Shown one piece after another: positions 37,631 through 46,947 of a stretch of DNA of 64,000 nucleotides. The DNA comes from Paraburkholderia heleia NBRC 101817 (GTDB lineage: Bacteria; Pseudomonadota; Gammaproteobacteria; Burkholderiales; Burkholderiaceae). Location of the stretch: the NCBI RefSeq assembly GCF_000739775.1, contig NZ_BBJH01000012.1:1-64000 (forward strand). The letters run 5' to 3'. Under the pieces are notes generated by a model. The model saw only the letters and a list, made by a program, of their open reading frames with translations, made no database searches and had not been told where the DNA came from. The position numbers and the translations under genes were made by a program. Positions within the stretch are counted from its first letter, which is position 1, and each line of letters begins with the position of its first letter.

Positions 37631-39232
37631 ATGCACCAGCCACGCTTGCCCAAGCTCGACCTGCGTCGCTTGATCGTGGGACTCACCCTCCTCACTGCGT
37701 TCGGCACGTTAGCCAATAGTCTGCTTGCCGCCAGGCACGTGCAACGGGACGTCCTCATAAGAAACGCGCTCGATTCGAATCGCGCATACGCGGCGAAAGT
37801 TGCGTCGGGCATCGATGGCTTCCTTCGCGACGCGCAGCGCCGCCTAGCTTATAGCTCCGGGCTGCTGGCCGATAATTTCGGCGACGCGGTGCTTCGCCAT
37901 GCCGAGGCAGAGAGGTTACAGGCACAGGACATGGCGTTCAACTCTGTAGCGATTGTCGATGAATACGGACGCGTCATGGACGCAGTTCCCGAGACACTCG
38001 AATTAGGCGGTTCACTAGTCACTTCGCCGGGTGCGAAGCAAGCTCTCGCTGTACGTCAACCGCTTGTCAGTCAGGCCATCCATTCGACCATCGGAAACCT
38101 CATTGTGCTTGTCTCGTTTCCGATCATATCGCAGCGCAAAAAATATCTTGGATTTGTGGGCGGTTCCATCTACCTCCACGAGGCGGGGGTTCTTCACACG
38201 CTAATAGCACGTCACTTTTACCGGAACGAAGCGCGCGTATATATTTTCGACGCGAACCGGCGTCTGCTGTACGCTCCCGATCGGACGAGGCTTGGAACCA
38301 AGTTGGGAAGGAACGAGGTCGTTGATGATGTACTCACCGGAGAAAGCGGCGCCATGATTATTTCGAACTCCGAAGGAATCGAAATGGTTTCGGGATTCGC
38401 ATCGATTCCGGCTTCGAACTGGGGGGTTGTCGTCGAATTGCCACTTGACGCCGCCATTGCGCCACTCGATGAGCTGGTTTTCAAGACACTTCTGAGTTCA
38501 GCTCCGATTGGCTTCCTTGGGCTGGTCGCAATCTGGTGGTTTTCCTCAAGAATCACCCGTCCGCTTAAGGCGCTTGCAGAAAACTCGAATGCTGCTCCCT
38601 CCGCCGCGCTACTGGAGCGCGTCAGGGATATTGATGCCTGGTACTTTGAGGCGGAAAATATCAAACATGCGCTACTCGCCGGCATTGCCCATACGCAGGA
38701 CACGTTGAATCGGCTGAGCATTGCCGCACAGACTGATCCACTTACGGATCTATTCAATCGGCGTGCGCTTGACGACGTGCTCCGCTTGCTGGAAGCAAAA
38801 GCCCAGTCATTCTCGGTGCTGGCAATTGATATCGACCACTTCAAAAGTATCAACGACGCGCACGGGCACGACGTCGGCGACGTTGCACTGATCAGGCTGG
38901 GCGGCCTGATTCGCGAGAGCTTACGGCACGACGACATCGCCTGCCGCGTCGGGGGTGAAGAATTCCTGGTCATTTTGCCCGGTACGTCGATCAAGGCGGC
39001 GAGGGCTATCGCGGAACGCCTTCGTCAATGTGTCGAGCAGGCCTCCACTGCACCATTCGGAAAGCTGACGATATCTGTGGGAGTAACGATCTGGCCGCTT
39101 GACAGTGCTACTCCTTCCGATGCATTGAAGGAAGCAGACAGACTGATGTATCTCGCAAAGCAGCGAGGTCGCAACCGGATCGAATCGACGTCCCACGTCG
39201 ATCACCGCGCGGACCTTGACACCTCCGGGTAA
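37631..39232 (+). CDS. Diguanylate cyclase with periplasmic Cache-type sensor
   Basis: This 533-residue membrane enzyme makes cyclic di-GMP from two GTP. An N-terminal helix (about 12-33) and a second helix (about 280-302) enclose a dCache-like periplasmic sensor, seen in VYIFDANRRLLYAP and the SNWGVVVELPL block. The cytoplasmic GGDEF domain is intact: GGEEF at 441-445 and DIDHFKSINDAHGHDVGD upstream. RHDD at 432-435 is an RxxD inhibitory site at the usual five-residue spacing, so product inhibition is expected. There is no EAL domain, and it stands alone. The signal it senses is unknown. Confidence 0.93.
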   Translation: MHQPRLPKLDLRRLIVGLTLLTAFGTLANSLLAARHVQRDVLIRNALDSNRAYAAKVASGIDGFLRDAQRRLAYSSGLLADNFGDAVLRHAEAERLQAQDMAFNSVAIVDEYGRVMDAVPETLELGGSLVTSPGAKQALAVRQPLVSQAIHSTIGNLIVLVSFPIISQRKKYLGFVGGSIYLHEAGVLHTLIARHFYRNEARVYIFDANRRLLYAPDRTRLGTKLGRNEVVDDVLTGESGAMIISNSEGIEMVSGFASIPASNWGVVVELPLDAAIAPLDELVFKTLLSSAPIGFLGLVAIWWFSSRITRPLKALAENSNAAPSAALLERVRDIDAWYFEAENIKHALLAGIAHTQDTLNRLSIAAQTDPLTDLFNRRALDDVLRLLEAKAQSFSVLAIDIDHFKSINDAHGHDVGDVALIRLGGLIRESLRHDDIACRVGGEEFLVILPGTSIKAARAIAERLRQCVEQASTAPFGKLTISVGVTIWPLDSATPSDALKEADRLMYLAKQRGRNRIESTSHVDHRADLDTSG

Positions 39233-39318
39233 GCATCCGCGAAAAGGCTGTCTATTGACGCGTTGCTTGTGTCCGTCATTTTACTCGCCCGCGAAGAAGC
39301 CCGATCAGTTGCAGCGAT

Positions 39319-40059
39319 TCACATGGGCAGTAGCAGCTTCAAACTGGCGACGATCAAGACAATGCCAAGCAAGACACGAATCTGGCGAGTCGATAGCCAA
39401 CGGCTGCCGAGCTGTGCTCCCAGCCAGCTTCCTATGACCACCATTAACGCCAGCCGACCAATTCCCTGTGGAAGGCGATTTGTGGCACTCCAGTTGCCGG
39501 CCAGCGCCGCTATCGAATTGCAGAGAATGAACAGCGCGGAGACGGACGCAGCCGCTCGCATGGTTGACCAGCGGCAAAAGATCAGGAGCGGTGTTATCAG
39601 GACGCCGCCACCAACTCCGGTCAGCCCCGAAGCGAAGCCGATAATCGCCCCGCAAGCCAGCGCTACGGGTCTGCGTGGTGGTCGCACACCCTGGTCGTCC
39701 ATTGGCTTTCGCACCAGTGACAGCGTTCCGGCGCTAAGCAGCAGTGCGCCGAGCAGATATTCAAACCACGCTTTTTCGAGCGTTATATAGCCACCTAACA
39801 ACGCCATGGGGATGGCCGGCAAGGCAAACGGCCAGAATGACTGCCAGTTGAAATGCCGGTCTCGGATGAAGCGCCAGCTTACGACCAGGGATACCAGAAT
39901 ATTCAGGACGAGCGCAGTTGGCCGGATGCTGTCGGGCTCGTATCCCACCAGCGCCATTATGGCGATGTATCCGGAAGCGCCAGCCTGCCCAGTGCTCGCG
40001 TAAAGCAGCGCAACCGCCAGAAAGGCCATGCAGGTCAGGAGTGGTTGCATATCGACCAT
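39319..40059 (-). CDS. TauE/SafE family sulfite exporter-type permease
   Basis: This 246-residue inner-membrane protein has about eight helices of the TauE/SafE (DUF81) family, whose members export sulfite, sulfoacetate or other organosulfur anions. The duplicated family motifs are visible: GQAGASGYIAIMALVGY in the first half and ASGLTGVGGGVLITPLLI in the second. The ATG at 40059 has a GAGGA ribosome site. The substrate is unknown. It is transcribed alone toward the diguanylate cyclase. Confidence 0.88.
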   Translation of the reverse strand: MVDMQPLLTCMAFLAVALLYASTGQAGASGYIAIMALVGYEPDSIRPTALVLNILVSLVVSWRFIRDRHFNWQSFWPFALPAIPMALLGGYITLEKAWFEYLLGALLLSAGTLSLVRKPMDDQGVRPPRRPVALACGAIIGFASGLTGVGGGVLITPLLIFCRWSTMRAAASVSALFILCNSIAALAGNWSATNRLPQGIGRLALMVVIGSWLGAQLGSRWLSTRQIRVLLGIVLIVASLKLLLPM

Positions 40060-40533
40060 CGCATCCTCACGGGGAGGTTGATGCGACAGTATCGCACGCA
40101 CGAAACAGGCCAAAGGTCTGCTCCATACTTGGGAGCGGCCTTCATCAATATGCAAGGTCGTTGGACTCTACTGGTTTGTCTTGGTGCGTTCGCCATCGGC
40201 CGGGGTTGGGCCACATGCCAGGCATAGCACATGAATACGCTGAACCTCAGGCGACCGATAGTCCAGAAGTCACACGCTCTACAAATTCAACCGCTTGCGC
40301 AGGTCACTCAGGTCTGAATCTTCCTCCGGAAAGGGGTTGCTGGCTCACCCGCCGGGCAAACACGCGCGACGCCTCGACGCGCCAGACGACCAGCGTGGCT
40401 GGTGCATCGCCAACGCACATTGCAAAGCTTGCGTTTATCCTGCGTCTGTATCGCGCCCCTTAGCCCTCGAAACCGAAATCTGCGGCTTCCGTGCGTATCC
40501 ACCTGGCGCGCTGGAGATTAACTCAAAGGATTC
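40060..40533. other. Divergent intergenic region
   Basis: Promoter region for the TauE-type permease (minus) and the DUF4239 gene (plus). Frames crossing it have no protein character. Confidence 0.4.
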
Positions 40534-41304
40534 ATGATGGCACAACTAATACACCATCCCGCGTACCTCTTCTTCGCGCTGATTGTCCTGCTACCTGTTG
40601 CGGCAGCGCTCGGTGCAATCACCCTGCAACGCATTGCGCCGCTTTCGGACGACGCGCGCGACAACTATAACGTTGTGCAGGGAGCGACGCTCACGCTGCT
40701 TGCACTCCTGATTGGATTCACCCTCTCGATGGCGGTGGGCCGTTACGATCAGCGGAAAAATTATGAGGAAGAGGAAGCGAACGCAATTGGCACCCAGTAC
40801 CTGCGGGTCGAACTGCTCGGCGAACCCCGGGCGGCGAAGGTCAAAGCGCTGCTGCGGGACTACGTACAACTGCGTATTGAGTACTACAAGACGCGCGAAG
40901 CCCACGAACTGGAAATCATTAACGGGAAGACCGCCGCGCTTCAGGCCCAGTTATGGGCCCACGTGCGGGAAGCGGCGATCGCGCAACCCACCCCGATTAC
41001 CGCACTCACTGTTGCCGGAATGAACGACGTCATCAACACCCAGGGCTACACGCAGGCTGCTTGGCTCAATCGCATTCCTGTTTCCGCGTGGACGCTAATG
41101 ATCGCGATCGCTTTCTTCAGCAACCTCATGCAAGGATACGGCGTGCGCGGCCAGTCCGGGCGGCGCGTCCTGCTGTTCGTGCTGCCAGTCACGGTCTCGC
41201 TCTCGCTTTCACTCATCGCAGACATCGACAGTCCTCGCGGAGGGCTCATCCGCGTAGTTCCCCAGAATCTCATCAGCCTGCAACAATCGCTTCCTGCGAG
41301 CTGA
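40534..41304 (+). CDS. DUF4239 (bestrophin-like domain) membrane protein
   Basis: This 256-residue membrane protein matches the DUF4239/bestrophin-like family. Two N-terminal helices are followed by a soluble helical middle (YDQRKNYEEEEANAIGTQYL is the family's most conserved block) and two C-terminal helices. Bestrophins are anion channels, but DUF4239 proteins have no demonstrated transport function. An AAAGGA site precedes the double ATG. It is the last intact gene before a stretch of decayed sequence. Confidence 0.82.
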   Translation: MMAQLIHHPAYLFFALIVLLPVAAALGAITLQRIAPLSDDARDNYNVVQGATLTLLALLIGFTLSMAVGRYDQRKNYEEEEANAIGTQYLRVELLGEPRAAKVKALLRDYVQLRIEYYKTREAHELEIINGKTAALQAQLWAHVREAAIAQPTPITALTVAGMNDVINTQGYTQAAWLNRIPVSAWTLMIAIAFFSNLMQGYGVRGQSGRRVLLFVLPVTVSLSLSLIADIDSPRGGLIRVVPQNLISLQQSLPAS

Positions 41305-41639
41305 GGCACAGGACGGCGACGAACTATCTGGCGTACCAGCGGCGCAGCTTCGACTGCTTGTCTTGGCTCCTGATATCAGGCACACAATCGCCCAAGAGAC
41401 CTTAGCTGGTTCCGTATGACAGCGTCGGGGCACCATGCTGCGACTGGCTATCCTTCAGTCTGGCGTGTCTGGCACCACGCGAACGTTGGTTCGCGGCTCA
41501 ATCCAGGCAGCGGCGGTACGCGCCGGCTTGTTGTAGCGGCAGGCGTGGTGCTTGCGTGGATTGAATTCCTGTCATTGACGACGTTGGCACGAATCCATGT
41601 CGGAGCGGCGATGCCGTCCAGACGACGTTGCCTCGTGCG

Positions 41640-42330
41640 CGCCATTCATCATACGCAGCATGCCGGAGCCGCCTGACCTGCAGAACACGACGGCGAGTAC
41701 TACAAAAACGCAAGCGAAAACGATATTCAGTACCGCCGTGTAATTGAGGTGAATCGTTGTAGCGGAAACAACCGCGCGACCTTGTGCAGGAATTCAGCCG
41801 CATAAGCGGGAAAGCCGTTCGACGCCGAGCGCGGCGACGACCTTGGACGGGTAGAGAACGGCCACCCTGCACAGGCTCATCTTCCCACCGTGGTAGTTTC
41901 GGTAAATGTTTTGGATGGCCGGAAATAAGTATATCTAAAAAAATGAAGGACACGACACCCCAGAACCCGATGCCGCCATGCCACAGCACGGCAGCGAGCG
42001 GCGTTGCCGAACGAGCAGGTGAACGACGCAACGACGATGAGCGGTCCGATCAGTGCGCCCCACACCATCGCGAGTACAGGATAGCTCGACCAGGAAGAGA
42101 GGCCGCCGCCAAGTAGGTCGATGGCACCCAGGCGGAGAGCGCGCCGGTCACAAGCAGACCCACGCCGATATCGCACCATAGCGTGGCCCAGTTCATCATG
42201 TAATGGTGACTGACGGCGACCCAGCCGTCTCTGGAGAAGCCTTCTTACCCGGCGACCCGTGCAGCACATAAAGTCGCCGACCGGCAGGACCGGATATTGA
42301 CGGGGTAGAGACCTGAAGATCGCGGACAAA
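41640..42330 (-). pseudogene. Decayed permease of the ArsP/DUF318 family
   Basis: Pieces of one permease appear in successive frames on the minus strand. From about 42120 to 42020, LAMVWGALIGPLIVVASFTCS matches the family's conserved core. Near 42010-41930 the next frame continues with ATPLAAVLWHGGIGFWGVVS and FIFLDILISG. From about 41752 to 41640 a third frame gives YTAVLNIVFACVFVVLAVVF followed by GGSGMLRMMNG, the usual C-terminal end. At least two frameshifts and probably a small deletion separate these pieces, and the N-terminal half is not found. A working gene of this family would encode about 330-350 residues of inner-membrane transporter. Confidence 0.7.
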
Positions 42331-42415
42331 CTGCCACGGTGTGTGCCAGCGTGAGGACGATCGCGGTGATGTTCGCGCTCGCCGTTCCGGGGAATAGTCC
42401 CAACTCGTCTGCGAG
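42313..42415 (+). pseudogene. Degraded 5' fragment of a paralogue of the ClC-coupled membrane protein
   Basis: The frame CTG-AAG-ATC-GCG-GAC-AAA-CTG reads LKIADKL, and after a shift TIAVMFALAVPG. The intact gene at 22.5 kb reads MKIADKL and then MIALMFALVVPG at about the same spacing. A stop follows at once. This is the remnant of a second copy; any neighbouring ClC gene is gone. Confidence 0.6.
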
Positions 42416-42886
42416 GCCCTGAGCTGGCGTACAGTGGGGTGGACCTTAACTCGTGGCTACACAGGGTGTGACTCTGTGCGCGTGTGTCCCTGACTGGAAG
42501 GCATCGTCGACAGCCAGCGGCTTCGAAACCGACGTTGTTACGATTTACGCTAATTTTCTTTAGGATTCCTAAGTTTAACTATCGCGGGCGCTCTACAGAA
42601 ACCCAGTTGACGACATACCAGACACGGACATTGTCTCGACCACGGTTCGGCCGTTGAGTTGCCAGAGCGGCTCGACGCGGTGTTCGAACGCGCGGTCCGT
42701 TCGCTGTTTGAAAGATAAGGCATGACTTCTCCCGAGGCATCGACCGGAACCGAACTCGATCCCGCCAGTCCCGTCGTCAATGGCTCGCGCCCATCGCACA
42801 GGCAAGCGGCCGAACGTCGTGTGCGCCCCTCCGGGCGCGAGTCCGCGCGGCACACTCGCCAGGGCTGCGGAAGCTCCGGTTGCGTG
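42416..42886. other. Decayed region, nothing recognised
   Basis: Only short, conflicting frames are present between the permease remnant and the aldo/keto reductase fragment. No gene is supported. Confidence 0.35.
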
Positions 42887-43393
<507 letters not shown>

Positions 43394-43523
43394 TCAACTC
43401 AAGCGAACATTGCTGGCAACCGGGACACCGGGCAGGCTCGGTTCTACACGCAAATACGTCGCCAAATATCGTCATGAAGATAAGCCTTCTTATCCGAAGC
43501 ACGCATGTGGGGGCTACGTCCTA

Positions 43524-43558
43524 ATGTCGTGTTCTGGCTATTTACAGATGTCGTGTTT
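43524..43558 (+). repeat. Left terminal inverted repeat of the ISNCY element
   Basis: It begins ATGTCGTGTTCTGGCTATTT and contains a second TGTCG at 43549. It matches the reverse complement of the right end at about three of every four positions, with one single-base gap. Confidence 0.75.
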
Positions 43559-43607
43559 TTGAGCGCTGGCAAGCTGGCAGACTGCTGCAACCGCTACGGG
43601 GCCTGCC

Positions 43608-45026
43608 ATGAAGCCGGACACGACGCTGGTGAGTTTGAGCATGCGCGAACTGGACAGACTGAAGGTCATACAGGCCATCGTTGAGACGGGCCTCAAGCCC
43701 GGCCGTGCCGCCGAACGGCTGGGTCTGACAGCACGTCAGATCGAACGGCTGGTGATCCGGTACCGGGAGCACGGGCCGTCTGGCGTGGCCTCGGGCCGGC
43801 GCGGTCAGCCAGGTAACCGCAAGCTCGACGAAGGCCTGGCGTTGCGCGCCCTGATGATCATCCGCGAGCGCTACGCCGATTTCGGGCCGACGCTGGCCCG
43901 CGAGAAGCTGGACGAATGCCACGGCATCCGGCTGTGCAAGGAAACGGTGCGCCAACTGATGACCCAGGCCGGCCTGTGGGTGCCGCGCAAACAGCGTCCA
44001 CCGAAGGTCTACCAGCCGCGCGCACGGCGTGCATGTTTCGGCGAGCTGGTGCAGATCGACGGCAGCGACCACCGCTGGTTCGAGGACCGGGCGCCGGCCT
44101 GCACCCTGCTGGTGTACGTGGACGACGCGACGAGCCGGCTGATGCACCTGCATTTCACGCAGACCGAATCGACGTTCAGCTATTTCGAGGCCACGCGCTC
44201 GTATCTGGAGCGCCACGGCAAACCGGTGGCGTTCTACAGCGACAAGGCGAGCGTCTTTTACGTGAAGCGCCGCGCCGAGACTGCAGGCAAAGGTGTCACC
44301 CAGTTCGGCCGGGCGATGTATGAGCTCAATATCGACACGTTCTGCGCGAACTCAAGCCCCGCCAAGGGCCGCGTGGAGCGCGCCAACCTGACGCTGCAGG
44401 ATCGCCGCGTGAAGGAACTGCGCCTGCGCGGCATCAGCACGCTGGACGAAGCGAACGACTGGGCCCCGGCCTTCATGGCGGCCTACAACGCCCGCTTCGC
44501 GAAGCCGCCCAGAAGCCGGTTCGATGCACACCGGCCGCTGCGTGCGGACGAGGATCTCGACGCAATCCTGACCTGGCGGGTACAGCGCAAGGTATCGGAT
44601 TCACTCACGCTGCTGAACGACCGCGTGATCTGGCTGCTAAAGGACACACCGGCAACCCGCCGGCTGATCGGCCGCTACATCGAGGTATGGGAGTATCCGG
44701 ACGGTCGCATCGAGCTGCGGGCCGGTGGTGCAGCACTGCCCTGTATCCCCTATGACAAGCTCTCGGAAATCGACCAGGGCGCCGTGATCGAGCACAAGCG
44801 GCTCGGCCATGCGCTGCGCGTCGCCCAGGCGCTGCAGGCGCAACGCGATAACCGTCGCGTATCAGGCTCGCCATCCCGCACCAATCGCGGCGCCGCGGTA
44901 CGCAAACCGAAACCATTGCCTGGCGCACGGAAGCAGCGCGAAGTGACGCTCGAGGACTTGAATGCGGCGGTAATGGGGACTCACCGCAACCCGGGAGGCT
45001 CGGTGCTAAAAACCCCCTCCAGATAG
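43608..45026 (+). CDS. ISNCY-family transposase
   Basis: This 472-residue DDE transposase has an N-terminal helix-turn-helix (PGRAAERLGLTARQIERLVI), then a linker and a catalytic rve-like core. Candidate catalytic residues are Asp151 in VQIDGSDHRW, Asp212 in FYSDKASVFYV and Glu257 in KGRVERANLTL, the usual spacing for this family. The gene is open from start to stop, so the element may still be mobile. A partial relative of the N-terminus occurs at 63244. Confidence 0.93.
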   Translation: MKPDTTLVSLSMRELDRLKVIQAIVETGLKPGRAAERLGLTARQIERLVIRYREHGPSGVASGRRGQPGNRKLDEGLALRALMIIRERYADFGPTLAREKLDECHGIRLCKETVRQLMTQAGLWVPRKQRPPKVYQPRARRACFGELVQIDGSDHRWFEDRAPACTLLVYVDDATSRLMHLHFTQTESTFSYFEATRSYLERHGKPVAFYSDKASVFYVKRRAETAGKGVTQFGRAMYELNIDTFCANSSPAKGRVERANLTLQDRRVKELRLRGISTLDEANDWAPAFMAAYNARFAKPPRSRFDAHRPLRADEDLDAILTWRVQRKVSDSLTLLNDRVIWLLKDTPATRRLIGRYIEVWEYPDGRIELRAGGAALPCIPYDKLSEIDQGAVIEHKRLGHALRVAQALQAQRDNRRVSGSPSRTNRGAAVRKPKPLPGARKQREVTLEDLNAAVMGTHRNPGGSVLKTPSR

Positions 45027-45067
45027 ATATAAAGGACTGCAAAACAACCACACCCAGAACCAACCTC

Positions 45068-45103
45068 AACCCCGACATCTGTATTTAGCCGGGACCCCGA
45101 CAT
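45068..45103 (-). repeat. Right terminal inverted repeat of the ISNCY element
   Basis: The reverse complement begins ATGTCGGGGTCCCGGCTAAA and includes the inner CGACA at 45073-45077 and the outer CGACA at 45098-45102. Confidence 0.75.
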
Positions 45104-45692
45104 CTGAAAATGGCTTTGACAACGCACCGACACGGCACGAAGAAGGCAACGGCGCCATGGCGCGGGTTTCAAGTCAGGTACATGTTTGAGATGGGCACAC
45201 ATGCCTCCCGGCAAACTTAACGAAGTATCACGCGCGAGCGGACAGCCTCCCCGTTCCCGGCCGCCGCACAACGAACCCTTCTTCGAGTACCTTTGGCAGT
45301 TCCGTTGTGGAGTATCCCTATTACGCTCCCAGGCAACTCTCGTAACAATGTCCTGAAAATTGAACCGTACTACGAAATACAGGGCGAAACTGAAATGCAC
45401 ATCGTTGAAGCAACCCCACTAGCGTTACTGGACAGGTCGATCGATCCTTAAAAAAGAACACCGCTGAGGCGATGGTTTCCAACGTGAAGGCGATAGATCT
45501 GTATGTCGTGAAACCGCTTTACACCGTACTGTATCGAAGTTGATTGACTTAATTTCGGTAGTTCGATATCTTTGAACGAAATCGTTTTCGAGCCAATCCG
45601 GCCATCACTTTGCCGGGTGGCCGCCCACGCAATCCGCGTCGACTCCCGATCCTGCCCGCAATGATGGCGATGCTGACGTCAACGGAGAATTC
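45104..45692. other. Gap between the IS element and the catabolic island
   Basis: No gene is supported. The right part is AT-rich, carries the LacI-type operator at 45577 and should contain the promoter of the enoyl-CoA hydratase gene. Confidence 0.45.
45577..45590. promoter_or_regulatory. LacI-type operator upstream of the enoyl-CoA hydratase gene
   Basis: CGAAATCGTTTTCG matches the palindrome repeated around the LacI regulator gene at 57.5 kb. It lies 103 bases upstream of the hydratase start. Confidence 0.7.
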
Positions 45693-46478
45693 ATGTCCAT
45701 CGATTTCCAGATCATCGACCAGACCATCGCCCACATTGTCGTCAATCGTCCCGATCGGCACAATGCGCTCGATGTCGAGCACGACCGCGCGCTCGCCAGT
45801 GCGTTCCAGCGCTTCAACGAAGACTCGCAGCTAAAGGTCGCCATTCTTTCCGGGAGCGGAGGACGCGCCTTTTGCACAGGTGCCGACATCGGCGACTACT
45901 TGCCATACCGGCGTGAGATCGCTGCATGTGATGCGCAGACAACGACTGTCAGCTTTGGCGGACTCACTGGGGCACATGATGTCGCCAAGCCGACGATTGC
46001 CGCCATCGATGGATTCTGCGTCGCCGGTGGACTGGAATTGGCTCTCGCCTGCGACATTCGCATCGCCACGTTCGACTCACGTTTCGCCTTGCCCGAAACC
46101 CGGCTCGGCATCCTCCCCGGGGGCGGGGGCACGCAGCGGCTCGCGAAGATCGCAGGCCTCGGGGTCGCCATGAGGATGATCCTCACAGGCGAAACGTTCG
46201 ACGCGAACTATGCGCTCGACCATGGGCTCGTCACCGAGTTGGTATCGAAGGAGGAACTGGAGCGAAGCGCGCTCGCGATAGCCCGACGGATTGTCGCGAA
46301 CGGTCCGCTCGCCGTTCTTGCCGCGCGCCGCGCCATCCTCGCGAGCAGTGAACTCGCGCTGGCAGACGGCCTCCTCCTCGAATCAACACTGCAGCGGGAA
46401 CTCCTGTTGACACACGATTCCCACGAAGGCGTCGCCGCCTTTCTGGGGCGGCGGCCGCCCGTCTATACCGGAAGTTGA
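45693..46478 (+). CDS. Enoyl-CoA hydratase/isomerase family protein (first paralogue)
   Basis: This 261-residue crotonase-fold enzyme would add water to an enoyl-CoA or isomerise or cleave it. The oxyanion-hole segments AFCTGADIGDY and GFCVAGGLELALA are present. Both catalytic glutamates of hydratases have candidates: the Glu in GGLELA and the Glu in LPETRLGILPGGGGTQRL. It is the only island gene left of lacI on the plus strand and converges with the main operon. A LacI-type operator in its upstream region places it in the same regulon. Confidence 0.9.
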   Translation: MSIDFQIIDQTIAHIVVNRPDRHNALDVEHDRALASAFQRFNEDSQLKVAILSGSGGRAFCTGADIGDYLPYRREIAACDAQTTTVSFGGLTGAHDVAKPTIAAIDGFCVAGGLELALACDIRIATFDSRFALPETRLGILPGGGGTQRLAKIAGLGVAMRMILTGETFDANYALDHGLVTELVSKEELERSALAIARRIVANGPLAVLAARRAILASSELALADGLLLESTLQRELLLTHDSHEGVAAFLGRRPPVYTGS

Positions 46479-46498
46479 TATCGGCGGCCAGGCGGCAA

Positions 46499-46906
46499 TC
46501 AGGGGCTTTGGGGAAAGCGCCTCGCGCCAGCGAACGGCTTGAACCATTTCACGGCACTGTCGGTATAGATCTCCGTTTGCGGAGCCGGCAGATCCTCCAC
46601 GCTGTCGAGCGTGCCCGCCTTCACGATCACCTGCCCCGGCATCACCGCAACCTTCGTGATGATGGGAGACCCGCATTGCCCGCAAAAATGGCGATACGAC
46701 GGCTGCCCACTGTCGCCCCTGTCTTCGAAGACCATCGTCTCACCGCGTTGCTCATAGTCGGCTTCGCTCACAAACAGGTTGAAAGAGAAGAGACTCCCGC
46801 TTTGCTTTTGGCAATGCCTGCAATGGCAGATCGCGGCTGCATGCGGCTCGGCCTTCAACACGTAACGCACCGCGCCGCACAGGCAGCCACCTTGTCGATA
46901 CTGCAT
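46499..46906 (-). CDS. GFA (glutathione-dependent formaldehyde-activating/CENP-V) family protein
   Basis: This 135-residue zinc-binding protein has the GFA fold. Structural and catalytic zinc ligands are seen in GGCLCGAVRY, CHCRHCQKQSG and FCGQCGSPI. The ATG at 46906 gives a normal family length. Members can condense aldehydes with glutathione, though most are uncharacterised. It is the last gene of the acyl-CoA operon, 41 bases after the aldehyde dehydrogenase. This hints that an aldehyde is formed in the pathway. Confidence 0.88.
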   Translation of the reverse strand: MQYRQGGCLCGAVRYVLKAEPHAAAICHCRHCQKQSGSLFSFNLFVSEADYEQRGETMVFEDRGDSGQPSYRHFCGQCGSPIITKVAVMPGQVIVKAGTLDSVEDLPAPQTEIYTDSAVKWFKPFAGARRFPQSP

Positions 46907-46947
46907 GATTCGTCTTCCTGATTGATGGTTTCGCGGTTCGTGTCGCC

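Larger units (their letters stand above)
43524..45103 (+). mobile_element. Complete ISNCY-type insertion sequence
   Basis: An intact 472-codon transposase gene is framed by imperfect terminal inverted repeats of about 35 bases (43524-43558 and 45068-45103). Each end carries TGTCG twice, about 25 bases apart, which probably gives tandem transposase binding sites. The element is about 1.58 kb. No target duplication was found by eye. It lies between decayed genes and the catabolic island. Confidence 0.82.

Noticed and set aside
43510-45115. Target-site duplication flanking the ISNCY element
   Set aside because: Bases next to the two ends do not match by eye, so none is claimed.
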